Shown here: positions 10,985-23,140 of the stretch, in pieces | Layout: each line of letters starts with the position of its first letter | Position numbering within the stretch: the stretch's first letter is position 1 | Origin: Sipunculus nudus | Taxonomy: Eukaryota > Annelida > Sipuncula > Golfingiida > Sipunculidae | Assembly: GCA_026874595.1 (NCBI GenBank) | Contig: CM049315.1 | Coordinates: 71,779,416 to 71,843,415 of the forward strand | DNA length: 64,000 bases | Direction: 5' to 3' | Made by a program: the position numbers and the translations under genes | Notes under the pieces: model-generated | Told to the model about the DNA's origin: nothing | Seen by the model: only the letters and a program-made list of their open reading frames with translations | Databases searched by the model: none

Positions 10985-11897
10985 TTGGTTCAATTCAAGG
11001 CAGCGCAGTCCTCTGAAATTCTGTATGTGTAAGTGTCGACTCAGTCTGAAATGGTTTATCCAATTATGGACATCAGGTCTATGAACATATATGAGTATGT
11101 GTGGATGCTAGTTTACCCCATATTTCTCATGATCCATGAGGAATTTCATCTCTCCATGATTTTTCTTTTTCAATTTTTACCACTAGCTGATCATTTTAAG
11201 TGATTCATTTGTTCACTAATGCCATTCTTGCAAGTTGTTGGCAATTTTCAATCTAAATGTAGGTGTTTTTTGTATTAATAAGACGTTTCTCAATTGGTAC
11301 TGTTTTGCCTTTTGCTACTCATAGAACAAATATATGTTTTTTTTATGTGTGCGTGCTCTTTAAATCATACTTGGACATTGACTGAAATTTGTAATAGGAA
11401 ATATCTTCACACAGAGACATTTTTCACACAGAGAAGGTTTTCCCTAAAACTTGGGATTAGCTCAGTGTGTTTATGGAATATATTTGTATTAAGTCCAGTG
11501 TGGGTCTGGGGTTATATTTAATTATGCACACCTGCAAGTGGATTTCTGAAATGAAAGCCCTGTCCTGTACTAAGAATATTTCTTTTTATATATCTTTTTT
11601 ATGTATATTATTCTGTTTTGTAATTCTCAGTTACTAGTGAGATTTGGTAATATAACAACTTCCTCTTTAGCAGTACATTGGAGCATTCTTGCATCAGATC
11701 AAAATTTCCAGGAGTATCAACTTTTTAACTTGCAGTGACACATTGACAAATTAAGCTAAACACGTTTAATTTTTACCGAGCTGTTTTGTTTTTGTTATCA
11801 GATTTAATATTGAAGTTGTTGCATGCTGCAAGATATGTTTCGTATTGGAATGTTTGTTAGGCTGGAGAAGGGTTTTAATAACATGACCTTGAAAACG

Positions 11898-12365
11898 TTA
11901 AAGGTGCCATTCACCTACCTTTTGAACAAGAATTTTCGATTTCTGGCTTCCTCTGTGTATATGTTAATGATCTAAGGGTAATTTTGGTTGTGAAAAGTTC
12001 TTATAACGCCTTCTTGAAGGATGTATGAACTTGTTTATCAACAACATGTTTGTAAACAAAGCAATGTTGACAAATGGGAAAAACATGTAAGCTAAGGTGG
12101 TAGGTTGCATATATGCGGATGTAGAAAGGTCACTTGTTGCAAAACGCCATTTGCAAAGCTCTGGCTTATCTGACTTGCTGCCAGGTGACTTGTTGAATTT
12201 GTTTTTATTTTTTTGACAGGCCCCCATATATTATAAACATGTTGATATAAACAAAACAAGCAAACAATGTGCGGTGATATCCACGTTTTCTGGCCTATTT
12301 TTATAAAAGCTCCAAGGGATTATCTTTAGCCTAAAAAGGTCAGATAGGTGATTGGGCCCCTTTAA
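11898..12365 (+). mobile_element. MITE with TTAA target duplication
   Basis: TTAA at 11898-11901 and at 12362-12365 flank inverted ends AGGTGCCATTCACCTACCT and (read inward from the right) AGGGGCCCAATCACCTATCT. TTAA duplications are the mark of the piggyBac and Kolobok superfamilies. The 460-bp interior encodes no transposase. A truncated relative sits at 10553. Confidence 0.75.
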
Positions 12366-14117
12366 GGTCCTTGTAAATGGTAAAGGTAGCAGTTCAAAGC
12401 ACTATTTTAACATATACAGAGAAGATATGTGTAACAAACACCATTCAGTGTTATTTTCAGGTACACATTAGAGGTCAGAATCTTAGGTTCAGGTTATTTA
12501 AGAAATTATGAGTGAGAAAGGTTGTTCTTTCTTTGAGAAAATGTCATGACTTGACCTTTGGAAGTAGAGTTTATAACAAGCATTATATCTTTAGTTTTGT
12601 ATAAGGTCAGTCTGCAGTTATTGAAAGGACTGTTAAGAGCAGATCAAAGACTTCATATTAGTGTCATTGTTATGTGATAAGTGATGTATTTGAACAAAAA
12701 AAACATTTAAAAATAAATGGTAAAATAATTATTTAAATTTGTGTTCATGTTTCAAAATTGGGATATTTGTATTAATCTGTATTTCCCCCATTAAGGCATG
12801 AAATGCTGAAACATTCCTTGCCTGAAATCATTCAATTATACACAAGATTTACTCTTCAGTGAAGTTTTCTATCTATCGATTATATAAGGTGGTAAATGCA
12901 AATATAGATCATACGTACATTTCCCAAGTTTCAGCACCCAGTCTCACTTTCTATGTTTGAATCTGTTAAACATGTTTCCCTCTATAGGTAAAAAAAAGTA
13001 GCCAATAATAGACTTGTTAAACTGAAAGTTAAGGATACTACTTGTTTCACTTGCAGTGATAGATGAAAGAGTGTAATATGATAAAGGGAAAAACTTCCTG
13101 TTTATTCAAACGAAATGGAACTTTTTGTACCCAATCTCCAATTGTTCTTCAAACAAACTGATTTTCTCCTTAACGACATGAACTTATAGTCAAACAGTGT
13201 GCTTTTTAATTCAGGATTAAACATCTGGTGGACAGATTCTGGCCCAAGAAGAGGGTTTTTTCTCTCTATTTTTTATGATGTCTCTGAATTTAGTTTTTTA
13301 TTCAATGATCTTCTTTTCATCATCTACATCATTAAAAACAAATGGAAGGGTAATGTTACAATTTACAATTATGACTAATTACACAACATAAACATCCATA
13401 TCATAATAACTTATGATGGCTAATGTCTAAGACTCAGACTAAAAGATATGTAAGAAAAAAATTGTCTGTCATTACTTACATAACACCTATTATTCTAAGC
13501 TGTATTTCCACAGATGCACATGAAGTTTGATTGAGTTATGTGGGTACAAAAAAGAACAGCATAAAACTTTATGAAAGCCTTTTTCTCCCCATATAAGGGA
13601 AAATTGGGTTTCCATTTACCTCCCGGAATATATTTATTTGTTATATCTGCAACTTAACGTTCCAGATATTCAATATTAGTTTTTTTTCACAAATTGGTTT
13701 AATGACAGAGGCACCAGTTTTAATCTGTTACTAAAGATGGTGAATTTATTCAACAACAACATATTTACAAGGTTTTCACATTCAGATTTCCCAACACCTA
13801 TGTACATTATTTCTGGGCTTAGAGGTGACATTGTTATTTTTGGTGTTGCACAAGAAAAAGGTTGATAGTTTATTTATCAGCACCTCCATATTTTCAGTTG
13901 AATGGAATATACGTCCACATGGGACCCCCCCCCCCTTCACCAATTTTTTCCTGAAAAGTGTTTTCCATTGCCATTTTGCGTTAGTTCTGCTGTGCTAATA
14001 ACATTGTAGTTCATCGGTTCAGTAATAAAGCTCTTTCAGAATGGCACATACAACACCCTCCCGTATACCAGCCTACACGGTTCACCTCGATTACGTGTAG
14101 ATTTAACACGTACGGTT
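12366..14117. other. Intergenic AT-rich stretch
   Basis: No coding potential or clear repeats seen apart from a C-tract at 13926-13934. It lies between the 3' end of gene 1 and the MITE at 14123. Confidence 0.5.
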
Positions 14118-14500
14118 AAAACCAGGGGCGTAGCCAGGATTAAAGGAGGGAAGGGGGCCTAAATATTTGGCATCTCACATGTTTTAATACTAGTTAGAAA
14201 TATCATTTGTACAAGATGAATAAATATAATAATATCATATAAACAGGACCAAACCTAATGAAATGTAGAATTCTCAAAAAACAATTCGTTAAATACTGCT
14301 TGTGCAATGCTTTATATTGAAATAAGTCCCAAATCTGCGGTTACCGGTGACAGGGATTTCATGATTGTGTTTCAGAAAAGGTAAATATTATAAGACTTTT
14401 ATTGAGATTCCTGATGAACGGGGAGTACTGGATGCAAGGGGTGGGGGAGGGGCATGGCCCCCTGCGCCCCCCCCCCCCCCTTATCTACGCCCTTGAAAAC
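14118..14500. mobile_element. MITE with GGGCGTAG inverted ends
   Basis: Left end CAGGGGCGTAGCCAGGA starts at 14123; the right end, read inward, is CAAGGGCGTAGATAA, ending at 14495. AAAAC occurs directly on both sides (14118-14122 and 14496-14500), a candidate 5-bp target duplication. The interior (373 bp in all) has no open frame. The superfamily is not certain: the ends look hAT-like, but hAT duplications are normally 8 bp. Confidence 0.7.
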
Positions 14501-15085
14501 AGTAAACTCCAGGATTCCCATACGCTTAAATTTCCTCCAAAATTATTTAATTTATATTTTTAAGGCATTGAAATTGCTCGAGTGTAGGTACTTTAAAAAA
14601 TATGTACTTACAAGACCAAGAATTTAATTCTAATGCCTATGCCTGGCTATAGCCTATAGCTGATTAAATAAACCGAGACATGCTGTATAAACTTGCCGCG
14701 TCCTTGCATGTGAAGTGTTAGCGTAATAGTTTTGGTATGTTTTGGATTAGGTTTTCAATGTACCTCTGTAACTGTTGTGCACGTATTAAACATGCTAATA
14801 AATGTTTAATAAAAAAGATAATGTTATAGGACGGGACAGTTGAAGGTTTAGCATTGGAGGCCATTAAATCCTTTCAATTCCAAGGTCTTCTGAAACCAAT
14901 AGAGACAGATTTTTAACACATCCAGATATTTGTGGAAAATATAGATTTAGGTTCTGAGTGAGTAACTGGAAGGAACTTGCAAAGACTTGGAAAATTATAT
15001 ACGGGTTCAAATGAGGCGGCTGGCGGGTAGGGTATCCGGTATGTATCTTGTGCCATACTCAGTTCTATTGCGTCGCATTATTAAT

Positions 15086-15158
<73 letters not shown>

Positions 15159-15570
15159 TATCGGTACCAACTTTTTGTTGATAAATCTTGCATGTACGTT
15201 TTAAATGTCAATCACAAGTAACCCGGCGGGCCTTTTCTTTGTCAAACTTATGGAGAGTGGGCGAGGAATACGATAACCATGATAAATGAGAATATCTAAA
15301 GAAAGCATGTATCCTTGTGAAATGAATATACCCCAGACATGCCTTTAACCCCGTGGACCCATCACTACAATTTGTAATAGATGCAGATTCCTTTTCCATT
15401 GTGAATTGAATGCTTCACTAACTGACTGAAAATGAAATCGGCGCTCGAGCCAGTCACTGGCACTGGCTCCCTCAGCAACGACAAATTTTGACATATTGAG
15501 TCGGTATACAGTTTGATATTTAAGGCGAAAATAGGAGATAGTCATACTGATAGATTTGAAGATCGTAGTG
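14501..15570. other. Intergenic stretch with an (AT)n tract
   Basis: Unremarkable AT-rich DNA with an AT dinucleotide tract at 15079-15158. No gene supported; short open frames here are on sequence with no coding signature. Confidence 0.5.
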
Positions 15571-15574
15571 AGAG

Positions 15575-15715
15575 AGCTAGGTGGAGGAAGCCGGAAAGAA
15601 CCACCGACCTTGGACGGGCCACTACGGCCAACTCTCATGGCAGTACCTGGGATCGACCCGGGTCGCCAGCGGAGAAGGCCGAGCGTTTGACCGCTCATCT
15701 GTCCAGGACCCATTT
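15575..15715 (-). mobile_element. tRNA-like SINE fragment
   Basis: A GC-rich island in AT-rich DNA. On the minus strand it reads TGGACAGATGAGCGG (A-box-like), then GGGTCGATCCC (B box, plus-strand 15649-15659), then CCGGCTTCCTCCAC, a tail style common in mollusc and other invertebrate SINEs. Open frames of 70-120 codons across it on both strands come from this composition and are not taken as genes. Confidence 0.5.
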
Positions 15716-16168
15716 AATGCTTTAGATCAAGATAATTTCAAATTATGTGATGTATTTTTAACGACTTTTCTAAAGGTAACTTCCAAATCTGACCTTGATT
15801 ACGCTCTCTCCTTGATATGTACGAGACTGGTTACAGATGGAGTGTTAAATACAACGGAGATATCCGAGTACAGCGATACCTTGGCACCTTAATACCAAGC
15901 ACATTTTAAATATATTCATAGCTCGTCGTGGATTTAATTATAATGTAAATTTGTTTATAAATAGCCGAGACTTTAAAAAGCAACTTGACCTAATTATTTT
16001 TCATTATACTTTTGTTATGGATGATTTGTACTGAACTATCACAAAATAATACCAAAATGTCTTGCGCATCACAGTATACGAGCGAAGCCTTAGGTAAATC
16101 GAATATTGCTTTATTAAATAAACGATATGAGAAAAATAACAGCACCAATAAGTTTAAATAATGTTTTG

Positions 16169-16178
16169 TTTATTTATT
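16169..16178 (-). terminator. Poly(A) signals at the end of gene 2
   Basis: Two overlapping AATAAA hexamers on the minus strand, at 16178-16173 and 16174-16169. One overlaps the stop codon of the coiled-coil gene. A further candidate lies near 16111-16125. Confidence 0.5.
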
Positions 16179-17580
16179 CCTCCTTCTTCCTCTTATTAAT
16201 ATTTCTTAATTTCCGTCTTTTCATTATCTTTTCTTTCAGTGAAGGCGCCAGTTTAACAGGAGCAGTTTCTTGTTCAAATAAATCCTCTACATTTTCCTGA
16301 CTGGTTTTAATGGCTTGGATGACCTCAAGTTGAGACAATGACTCGGACAAACTATTCACTTCGTTTTGCAGTTTCTCGACATTTTCAGTGAATTTCTCAA
16401 GTTCTGTTTTTAAATGCTCATAGGATTGCTCACATGTTTCTGTCTTCTCCTGCTGGATGGTTTTCTGCTTGTTTTTTTCTTTAATCTCTGACTTGATTGT
16501 GCTTATATCTTTCTCAAGCTCAAACAGATTTTCTTCCAATTCCCGCAGCTGCCTCAAAAGACGTGAACGCTTCAATTGTAAACCACAGTTTTTCTTAGTT
16601 TGTGTGATGCTAATGTCTAAAAAACCAACCATGCCTTCCTTTTGGCGTTTTTCTTCTGATTTGCTCTTTTGGCTTATCACACAAAGTTGTTCTTTTTCTT
16701 CCAAGTCTTGGAGATTGGTTTCTAGTTCTATTAATATGGCTTTACTTGAACAACACACCTCGTATGCCTCGTCTACAGATTTGACCAGCTCGTTCCGCTG
16801 TGTATATGTTTCGTCGAGCACTTTTGTTTTGCGGAACGCTTCGTTTCTGGCATTTAAAATGTTTTCATTGATCTGAATGATATAAGTTTCATCTTTATCG
16901 ATCCACTGCCTCGAGGTTCGAAACAAACTCTCAAGTTTCTCAGTCAAATCTGGTACGAGTCTTAACAGAGGAAAAGCCTTCAAGTCACAATACATTAAGA
17001 CTCTATCTGAAAACGCAGAGTTTGTAAACTGTTCTTGCCGTATACCACTTTGTAGCCCTGAAATTAACGTGTCAGTTTTCTTCAGGGTTGATTCCATCAG
17101 CCGTTCATATTCAGTGATGGTGTCTGAATATCTCCTAGCAACGGCAGGTGCATTTTTGCCATTCTTATAACTGACGCAACTGGTCTTTAGCCGTTTGAAA
17201 ATTCTCTCCACGAATAGATTTCTTTGATTCCGTATGCTGCCTACACACAGCTCCAAATGCTGCCAGAACTGGAGAAGAAAGTCCATTGTTCCCTGGTCCG
17301 GTTCCTCCATTACCTCTCTCATACTGTTCAGCATACTAATCAGCGCCACCTCACTGTCAATCACCTGTAGTGTGACGTCATGCTTCCGGAGCTGGTTATT
17401 ACAGTACAAGAAATTTTTATTACACTCCTTTAGGTACGTTTCATAGTGTTCCTCCTCGTTTTGTTCACAACAATAAAAGTCACGCTTGAGTTGTTCCAAC
17501 CCGACCTCCATATCTACCACCATTTGACGCAGATTATCTAAACCCTCCACGTATTCCTTGTGTGCCCCTTTTACCTCCAT
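16174..17580 (-). CDS. Gene 2: 468-residue coiled-coil protein, intronless coding region
   Basis: One open frame from ATG at 17580-17578 to TAA at 16176-16174. The start has a good context (AAAATGG), and no in-frame upstream ATG is close. Residues 1-215 look mostly helical and acidic, with several cysteines (a CC pair near residue 38). From about 230 to 440 the protein is dominated by Glu, Lys and Leu in heptad-like spacing (for example LRELEENLFELEKDI), so a long coiled coil is likely. The last 20 residues, beginning KEKIMKRRKLRNINK, are strongly basic and could be a nuclear or nucleic-acid-binding signal. There is no signal peptide or membrane segment. The length and uniform codon pattern make this a real gene and not a chance frame. 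Family not recognised; a retrocopy is possible because there is no intron, though it is not obviously decayed. Confidence 0.85.
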   Translation of the reverse strand: MEVKGAHKEYVEGLDNLRQMVVDMEVGLEQLKRDFYCCEQNEEEHYETYLKECNKNFLYCNNQLRKHDVTLQVIDSEVALISMLNSMREVMEEPDQGTMDFLLQFWQHLELCVGSIRNQRNLFVERIFKRLKTSCVSYKNGKNAPAVARRYSDTITEYERLMESTLKKTDTLISGLQSGIRQEQFTNSAFSDRVLMYCDLKAFPLLRLVPDLTEKLESLFRTSRQWIDKDETYIIQINENILNARNEAFRKTKVLDETYTQRNELVKSVDEAYEVCCSSKAILIELETNLQDLEEKEQLCVISQKSKSEEKRQKEGMVGFLDISITQTKKNCGLQLKRSRLLRQLRELEENLFELEKDISTIKSEIKEKNKQKTIQQEKTETCEQSYEHLKTELEKFTENVEKLQNEVNSLSESLSQLEVIQAIKTSQENVEDLFEQETAPVKLAPSLKEKIMKRRKLRNINKRKKEE

Positions 17581-17996
17581 TTTAATCCATGAACAAAGGT
17601 GTACTAATTTTCGCTGTTAATATTATACATGTATTGTACATGTATTTAGACCTCCCATTACCGATAGGGTATTTAAGGCTATAATTATATTATACATGTA
17701 ATTATTTATTATTTACTCCAATGATAGGCCTATTTAGGGTTTGAAACCTTGATTGTTTCTAAATAAGATTCCAGAGCAACAAGAAGTACCCCACTGTATT
17801 ATTAATTCACCTGACCACTCTCGCGGTTATCACGACCAGGAATGAAGTATTACAAGACTCCCGTTAAGTCCTGTCCGTTTTATATTCCTTGGTAACTTCA
17901 CACGCTCTGTCTTTCTTTTCTGTTAACATGTATAATTATACCAAGTTCGCCTCATCTGATTGTAGGAATTATAACATGTAAGTAGTTTTCTCACAC

Positions 17997-18124
17997 CTGG
18001 GCCGACACCTGATACAACTCATTTGTCAATTCACTATCAGGATCGGTAAATCCGGAGTGACAGGTGACCAGTTGTGGCCTTTCTGTATTAGTCTTGTCTG
18101 CACTTCACCACTGCCGTCGCCAGC
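17997..18124 (-). other. Candidate untranslated 5' exon of gene 2
   Basis: On the minus strand a good acceptor (GTTCATTTGTTTTCAG) ends at 18125, and a donor CCCAG/GTGTGAG follows at 17996. The 128-bp segment between has stops in its frames, so it would be non-coding. Acceptor-like ends about 30-40 bases before the gene 2 start codon (ATATTAACAG at about 17616) would allow splicing to the coding exon. Inference from splice signals only. Confidence 0.35.
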
Positions 18125-18129
18125 CTGAA

Positions 18130-19860
18130 AACAAATGAACAAAAACGCATGTAAAAAGATAACCCCTTGTACAGCTGTACACAGATGTTCAAGGGTCTTG
18201 CGCATAATCATCCCTCGTGAAAGATCTATACTCTTCCTCAACTGATATAAATTGTTCCTCGAGGTCTAAATATTAATTGCTCTAATGCGGCTTCAAACCT
18301 TTACATATGATATGACTTTGTATATAATACTTCCAAGTAGAATCAATATAAATTGTCTCTATAGGATTAGTTTGTAAATATTAATTCCACTCGTTTGGTT
18401 TAAACTCTTTGTATCTACTTTTTCTTTAATGTATGCTAGTAACTGCCACTTTAAATAAACGAGGTCATTGGCTGTTTCTTAACTTGAACGAGTACAAATA
18501 ATCTGTGCTTGATTCAACAGATTAGTTTTCAACCTTTGTATCTATTTCTATTGATAATACTACTAACAAGAAAGTTTAACATATTTATTAATGTTAAGCC
18601 TTCTTCCAACCAATAATTGGCCCTTGTTGTGCTGACCATACCCGGAACTGCAATATTGCATGGTTATCTCTACATGTTATATGGGTCTGTTCACTAAGGC
18701 CACCACGTTTTCATGTGATGGTAATAAAACATTAAAAGCTGTCATTTATTAGAGATAATGAATCATTTGCCATTTACCTGGTGAGCAGAGCTGAATGCCG
18801 ATGATTACTTCAAGGTGTCGTCTTTAGCTTTAATCATATAATGACTATTTTCCCTCATGTCTTTGTTGGTTCAAGGTATACACCAGTGTGTCACCGTGCA
18901 TCAATTTGTGTTTCCAATGCAATAGTGAATATTCCAGACCCTTGTGGATAAATAGTCTCACCGGTTTATCTCAAGCCGTGTATATCTGCAGAGGTTTCAT
19001 CTGAATTCTCAATGTATTTGCCTCAAACTCGCATTTGTTTGAGCATTGGCTTCGCCTTATTTCATCCACATATATATATACATATATACATTTTTTTATT
19101 TCCTCAAGACGAATGCCTCGATAGTAACATGATCAATATTCTTTCACTTTCTGTGTAAACACCCCACGTTCCTTGAGCGTAACACACGGTTCTAAGAATA
19201 CATATCGATACCAGGTGGTATTATAATTGCTTCCAAGATCTTCAACGCCGAGGTGTAGACAGACCGTGTAAACTGGATACTATTACCCTGGCTCGCGCTC
19301 TGCAGTGCTGGTTGTTTGGGCAGATCGAACGTTCCAGGAGCCCCGCTGCCGCTGCGATCTCTTCCTCATTACCTAAGTATTGACGCCATCCGTTGCCATC
19401 TGGAACCTTGGGGAAAACAAGAAAAAAACACATAGGTGGTGTGACCTATAATTGGTTCCCATGGTTACTTCATACGTAAAACGGATGATGTAAAAAAAGT
19501 TTATATGGCCCCTTGTTACTTCCTAATGCTCCGAATAAATATACCTATTAAGTATTTTTATGCGCGTTGTTTGCCATTCTAACATTAGGCATGTATGGTT
19601 ACAGTTATATTTATACCACCCCCGCTTTTTATGGCATGGAGCGTTTCACTGACCTGTAAATGGGGATTTGATTAGGCAGCTACTTGCTTGGTATATTTAA
19701 TTTTCTGCGGTTTCTGCTATCACGACTCTCGGATCATAAACCTGCGTCACTTGTAATCTTGTTGTCGTATATGTGACTCCTTTCAGCTGTTGTCGTTAGT
19801 AATAAAACACGTAATGTTGAATAGAAAACTAGACTTGTAGTATAAAAAGAAGTTCTATTA
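18130..19860. other. Non-coding stretch, weak minus-strand exon-like segment near 19.3 kb
   Basis: Mostly AT-rich sequence without repeats recognised elsewhere in the window. Between 19260 and 19410 the minus strand has one open frame of GC-richer sequence after a CCCCAAG acceptor-like end. Its peptide is not recognised and no good donor decides an exon end, so it is only noted. Confidence 0.3.

Positions 19861-19862
<2 letters not shown>

Positions 19863-19923
<61 letters not shown>
19863..19923. repeat. (AT)n microsatellite
   Basis: Pure AT dinucleotide run of about 60 bp. Confidence 0.95.
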
Positions 19924-19928
<5 letters not shown>

Positions 19929-20261
19929 CAAAGTAATTTTAAATTCATTCTGAATACACAATTTTTATTTCGACTTCAACACTTAAAACTTCAACACATA
20001 CAGATTTGTTTTAACTTTTTTTAAAAACAAACGATGAAAATTTGGACAAAACAATACTTGTCCATCTATAACTACAACCATATGTATACGAATCACGGAT
20101 GTAGACTCCAGTCTCCAGAACAACAATAATGTACCTTACATTCAATCAATGAACGAAAGTGTAAACAATTTAGCCAACCACTTATGATATCTATATCTAA
20201 GCCAGCAGATTTAATTGATAGGATGAGTGTATGTGTGACGTTTCAACGTGATATTTTTTTC

Positions 20262-20425
20262 AACCTCGCATAACGACCACCTCAGTTTTGCGACCACCTC
20301 AAAATAACTACTTGTTGACCGTCCCGATTCTTTTTTGTTCTTTATATAAGACCTCGCTTAGATGACCACCTCGAAATAGCGGCCACTCTATCGAGGTCTT
20401 GTTGCTGGTTGCAATTTTGAGGTTT

Positions 20426-20499
<74 letters not shown>

Positions 20500-20500
20500 C
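20262..20500. mobile_element. pogo/Tigger-like end fragments with (AT)n
   Basis: Phrases AACGACCACCTCAG, GACCTCGCTTAGATGACCACC and GCGGCCACTCTATCGAGG are the GACCACC/CCTCG wording typical of pogo/Tigger-type terminal inverted repeats, present in both orientations. An (AT)n tract (20429-20497) follows directly. Ends cannot be set exactly and there is no transposase. Confidence 0.45.
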
Positions 20501-20574
20501 GTTATCCTTGGCTTTATACCCTTGTCTTAAGTTCACTTTCAGTGAGTAATTACGCGGTATTTCAACCTGAGTCT

Positions 20575-20762
20575 GCAGAAGCGGATCCGGGCGGGGGGGG
20601 GGGGGGGGGTCCGGACACCCCCCCCCCCCTCCCTTTTCATCACAAACAACGTTTTTTTAAGGGCTTCAGACAAAATTTTGCCGCCTGGAACCCCCCCCCC
20701 CCCCCTTTCAGACCTGAGGACCCTTTTTTAGGGTTTTCATTTGTCCCCCTGCGTTTTTTTAA
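20575..20762. repeat. G- and C-tract rich repeat fragment
   Basis: Begins GCGGATCCGGGCGGGG and contains runs of 10 or more G or C near 20592, 20618 and 20692. GGATCCGGG or GGATCCAAGGG followed by a G-run also starts a fragment at 44652, so it is probably a dispersed repeat. The open frame over it is proline/glycine low complexity and is not a gene. Confidence 0.5.
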
Positions 20763-21400
20763 ATATAAAAATTAAACCTACTTGTAACTCGGTAGACATC
20801 TTCAACGTTTCCATATATCACCTCATTATCTCTGATACTTCTGATTGCGTCAATTTGAGTGTAATTGCTTCTTGGTTCAAGTAAACTTATTTATAGGTGT
20901 CTTCCCAGTGACTTCCCCTGATCTTCTGATGTTTACACACGATTAAGGTTATCTTCAACGTAAAAATAGTGTAATTTAAAGACAGGTGTGCCTTTTTCTT
21001 GTGTATTGGGCGCCAACAGGTCGTTCCTAATCAATCAGTTAGTCGCCTTTTTATGCAGTGTGTAACACGAATAGCAGAGAACCGTCGAAGCTTTTTTTGC
21101 AGGTGTCTCATACAGATAAATATCTATGACCTACATTCAAATCTAATAAAGCTGTATGCCGTGGTACAAATGGATCAAGAGGACGTAGTTTTCGGGGGTG
21201 GGGTGGTATCTTCCTGTTGTAATAATCGACAATAACTGAATAATATATTCATTAATCTTTGCATTAATTACTACTAATTATGATACCCATTTGATATCTT
21301 ATTTAATTTATATTGACTAGAGCTGTTGCATACTATCTAACGATACGATATCTTTATACTTAGCTCACGGTGCGGTACACTATACATGTGTAATTTATAG
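20763..21400. other. Intergenic stretch
   Basis: No gene, RNA or repeat recognised. Confidence 0.4.
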
Positions 21401-21560
21401 TTGCCTCTATCAGGAGGGTATGCGTCCATTCCCGTTTGTGTGTTTGTGTGTTTGTTCATAACATCTCATGAACGGAATCCCATTAAATTTTCAGGGCATT
21501 TCCTGATTGGGCCAATGAAGAATTGATTTGATTTTGGTGTGAGTCCGGCACAGTTTAACT
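21401..21560 (+). mobile_element. Helitron-like family 3, truncated copy
   Basis: Starts GTTGCCTCTATCAGGAGGG and continues with GTATGCGTCCATTCCCG, CTCATGAACGGAATCCC, GGGCCAATGAAGAATTGATT and GATTTTGGTGTGAGTCCGG, the same order as in the copies at 5015 and 45492. The 3' half is missing. Confidence 0.6.
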
Positions 21561-22784
21561 GATCATTATTTTTGTTTTTGTTCTTAAACTTAAGACAACC
21601 GGCGGGAAATCGTTTACATGATATTTAAACACTGAATTGAAATATAGTACTCTTATCTTTATTGTAAAAAATAAAAATGCAAACAACATCCTGAAATCCG
21701 GTCATTACAACGGTCCAAACAACTATTAGACGGATCAAGAGGGTATAGTGACGTAAATTTCCTAAAAGTTTATTCATAAATTGGCCAAAAAAAATATATA
21801 GACAAAAAGTAAACATAAATATGCTAAAACTTATTCTTAAATTTGCCATATAGAGTATTGAAAAAATAAACAAACCTGCAATTGGATGTCGCACCACAGC
21901 CATCACTGATATGTAGAATTACATTCATATAAAATCTATATTTAGAATTTATTTTTTAACTCTTATACGGCACTAGGTATCTTGGCCCGTGTTTCCAAAA
22001 TAACCAAGATAAACTATATGTACACTAGCACACGCTAATAGCTCTGTCGTGTAACGAAGTAACAAGGTATTTCTGGTAAACATTCTAAATGCGCTTGGCA
22101 AAAGTCTTAGTCATGGTTACAACGGGAAATAAACAGTTAAGCACGTGACCGCTAATCTGTATATGTTTATATACCTAGTGGTTATTCTGTAATACATTCC
22201 GTATAAATACAGGTATAATTGACCGCCATTGCCACATGCTTGGGTTAGCTTGATACATAATACAATGTGTCTGAGCCGGCTTTGTGGATTTTGTATATAT
22301 TTGCACCGAATGCACCCCTGACTTATTGTACCAATTACATAGACCGCCGAGTTCAGCATAAACATGTACAACTATGTACAAGGCGCAAGTATCAGGGCAT
22401 GTAGCGATCTTGTGACATATAACAGATAATTAGGCTCACCTGTAGAGGTGATTATGTTTTAGGAGGGGGGGGGGGGGAGGCTGATGGACCGCAAGTTGAA
22501 CAACAACATTCTAACCTGTATATTTAGTCTATACATTTTATATACATTGATTAAATACATTTTCATTCTTTTCTATAAAATATTATACTGAATTTATGAT
22601 GATTTGACATTTATGTTTTTTTTAGAATATATATAGTTAGGAATAGAACTTCTGAAAATAAGCATTGAGACATAACAGTAGAGTATGGCCTGTGTTTAAA
22701 TGAAAATATGAAGCCACCATGCCCTCTTATTTCAGATCACTAATAAACGCTTCCGCGCGTTCATTCCAGTCCATGTGATGATGC
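21561..22784. other. Intergenic stretch
   Basis: AT-rich, with a G-tract at about 22465. No gene or mobile element recognised; short open frames lack any supporting feature. Confidence 0.4.
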
Positions 22785-23003
22785 GTTTGTTCGAACATAA
22801 CTTCCGCAATCATGAACAGAACCTCATGCATGAATGGGAATTAGGATTGAAATCGATTAGATTTTGGTGTGGATCAGGCTCACGATCCAGAGTCAGGAAT
22901 TCCATAAGGAATATTCAGATATATACAGTCAATTAGGCACGACAGATTTTGTACGGAATAAGTGAATGGCGGGGCATTGGATTTGTACGAATGCGATTTC
23001 TAG
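22785..23003 (+). mobile_element. Helitron-like family 3, 3' portion
   Basis: Contains GAACATAACTTCCGCAATC, CATGAATGGGAATTAGG and AGATTTTGGTGTGGATCAGG, and ends GCGATTTCTAGTT with CTAG at 23000-23003, the same terminus as the copies at 5321 and 45167. Confidence 0.6.
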
Positions 23004-23049
23004 TTACTTAATTATCATTACAATCCCCAAATTTTAATCAGCATCAGTA

Positions 23050-23052
<3 letters not shown>

Positions 23053-23138
<86 letters not shown>
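23053..23138. repeat. (AT)n microsatellite
   Basis: AT dinucleotide run of about 85 bp with one AA interruption. A shorter tract lies at 23533-23565. Confidence 0.95.

Positions 23139-23140
<2 letters not shown>

Larger units (their letters stand above)
9930..10985 (+). other. Probable 3' untranslated region of gene 1
   Basis: Follows the stop codon with no break in strand context. It contains a partial TTAA-type MITE (10553-10705) and a four-copy degenerate repeat with AATAAA hexamers (10784-10984). The polyadenylation site cannot be fixed from the sequence. Confidence 0.4.

Noticed and set aside
15345-15892. Open frames of 70, 103 and 122 codons on both strands
   Set aside because: They cross a GC-rich tRNA-like SINE fragment; openness on both strands follows from its composition.
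19242-19433. Minus-strand coding exon near 19.3 kb
   Set aside because: Some exon-like composition, but the acceptor is poor, the donor is undecided and the peptide is unrecognised; kept only as a remark.
20342-20536. Tyrosine-isoleucine repeat open frames over AT tracts (also near 23051, 42651, 55371, 57753 and 59423)
   Set aside because: Direct translation of (AT)n microsatellites; no biological signal.
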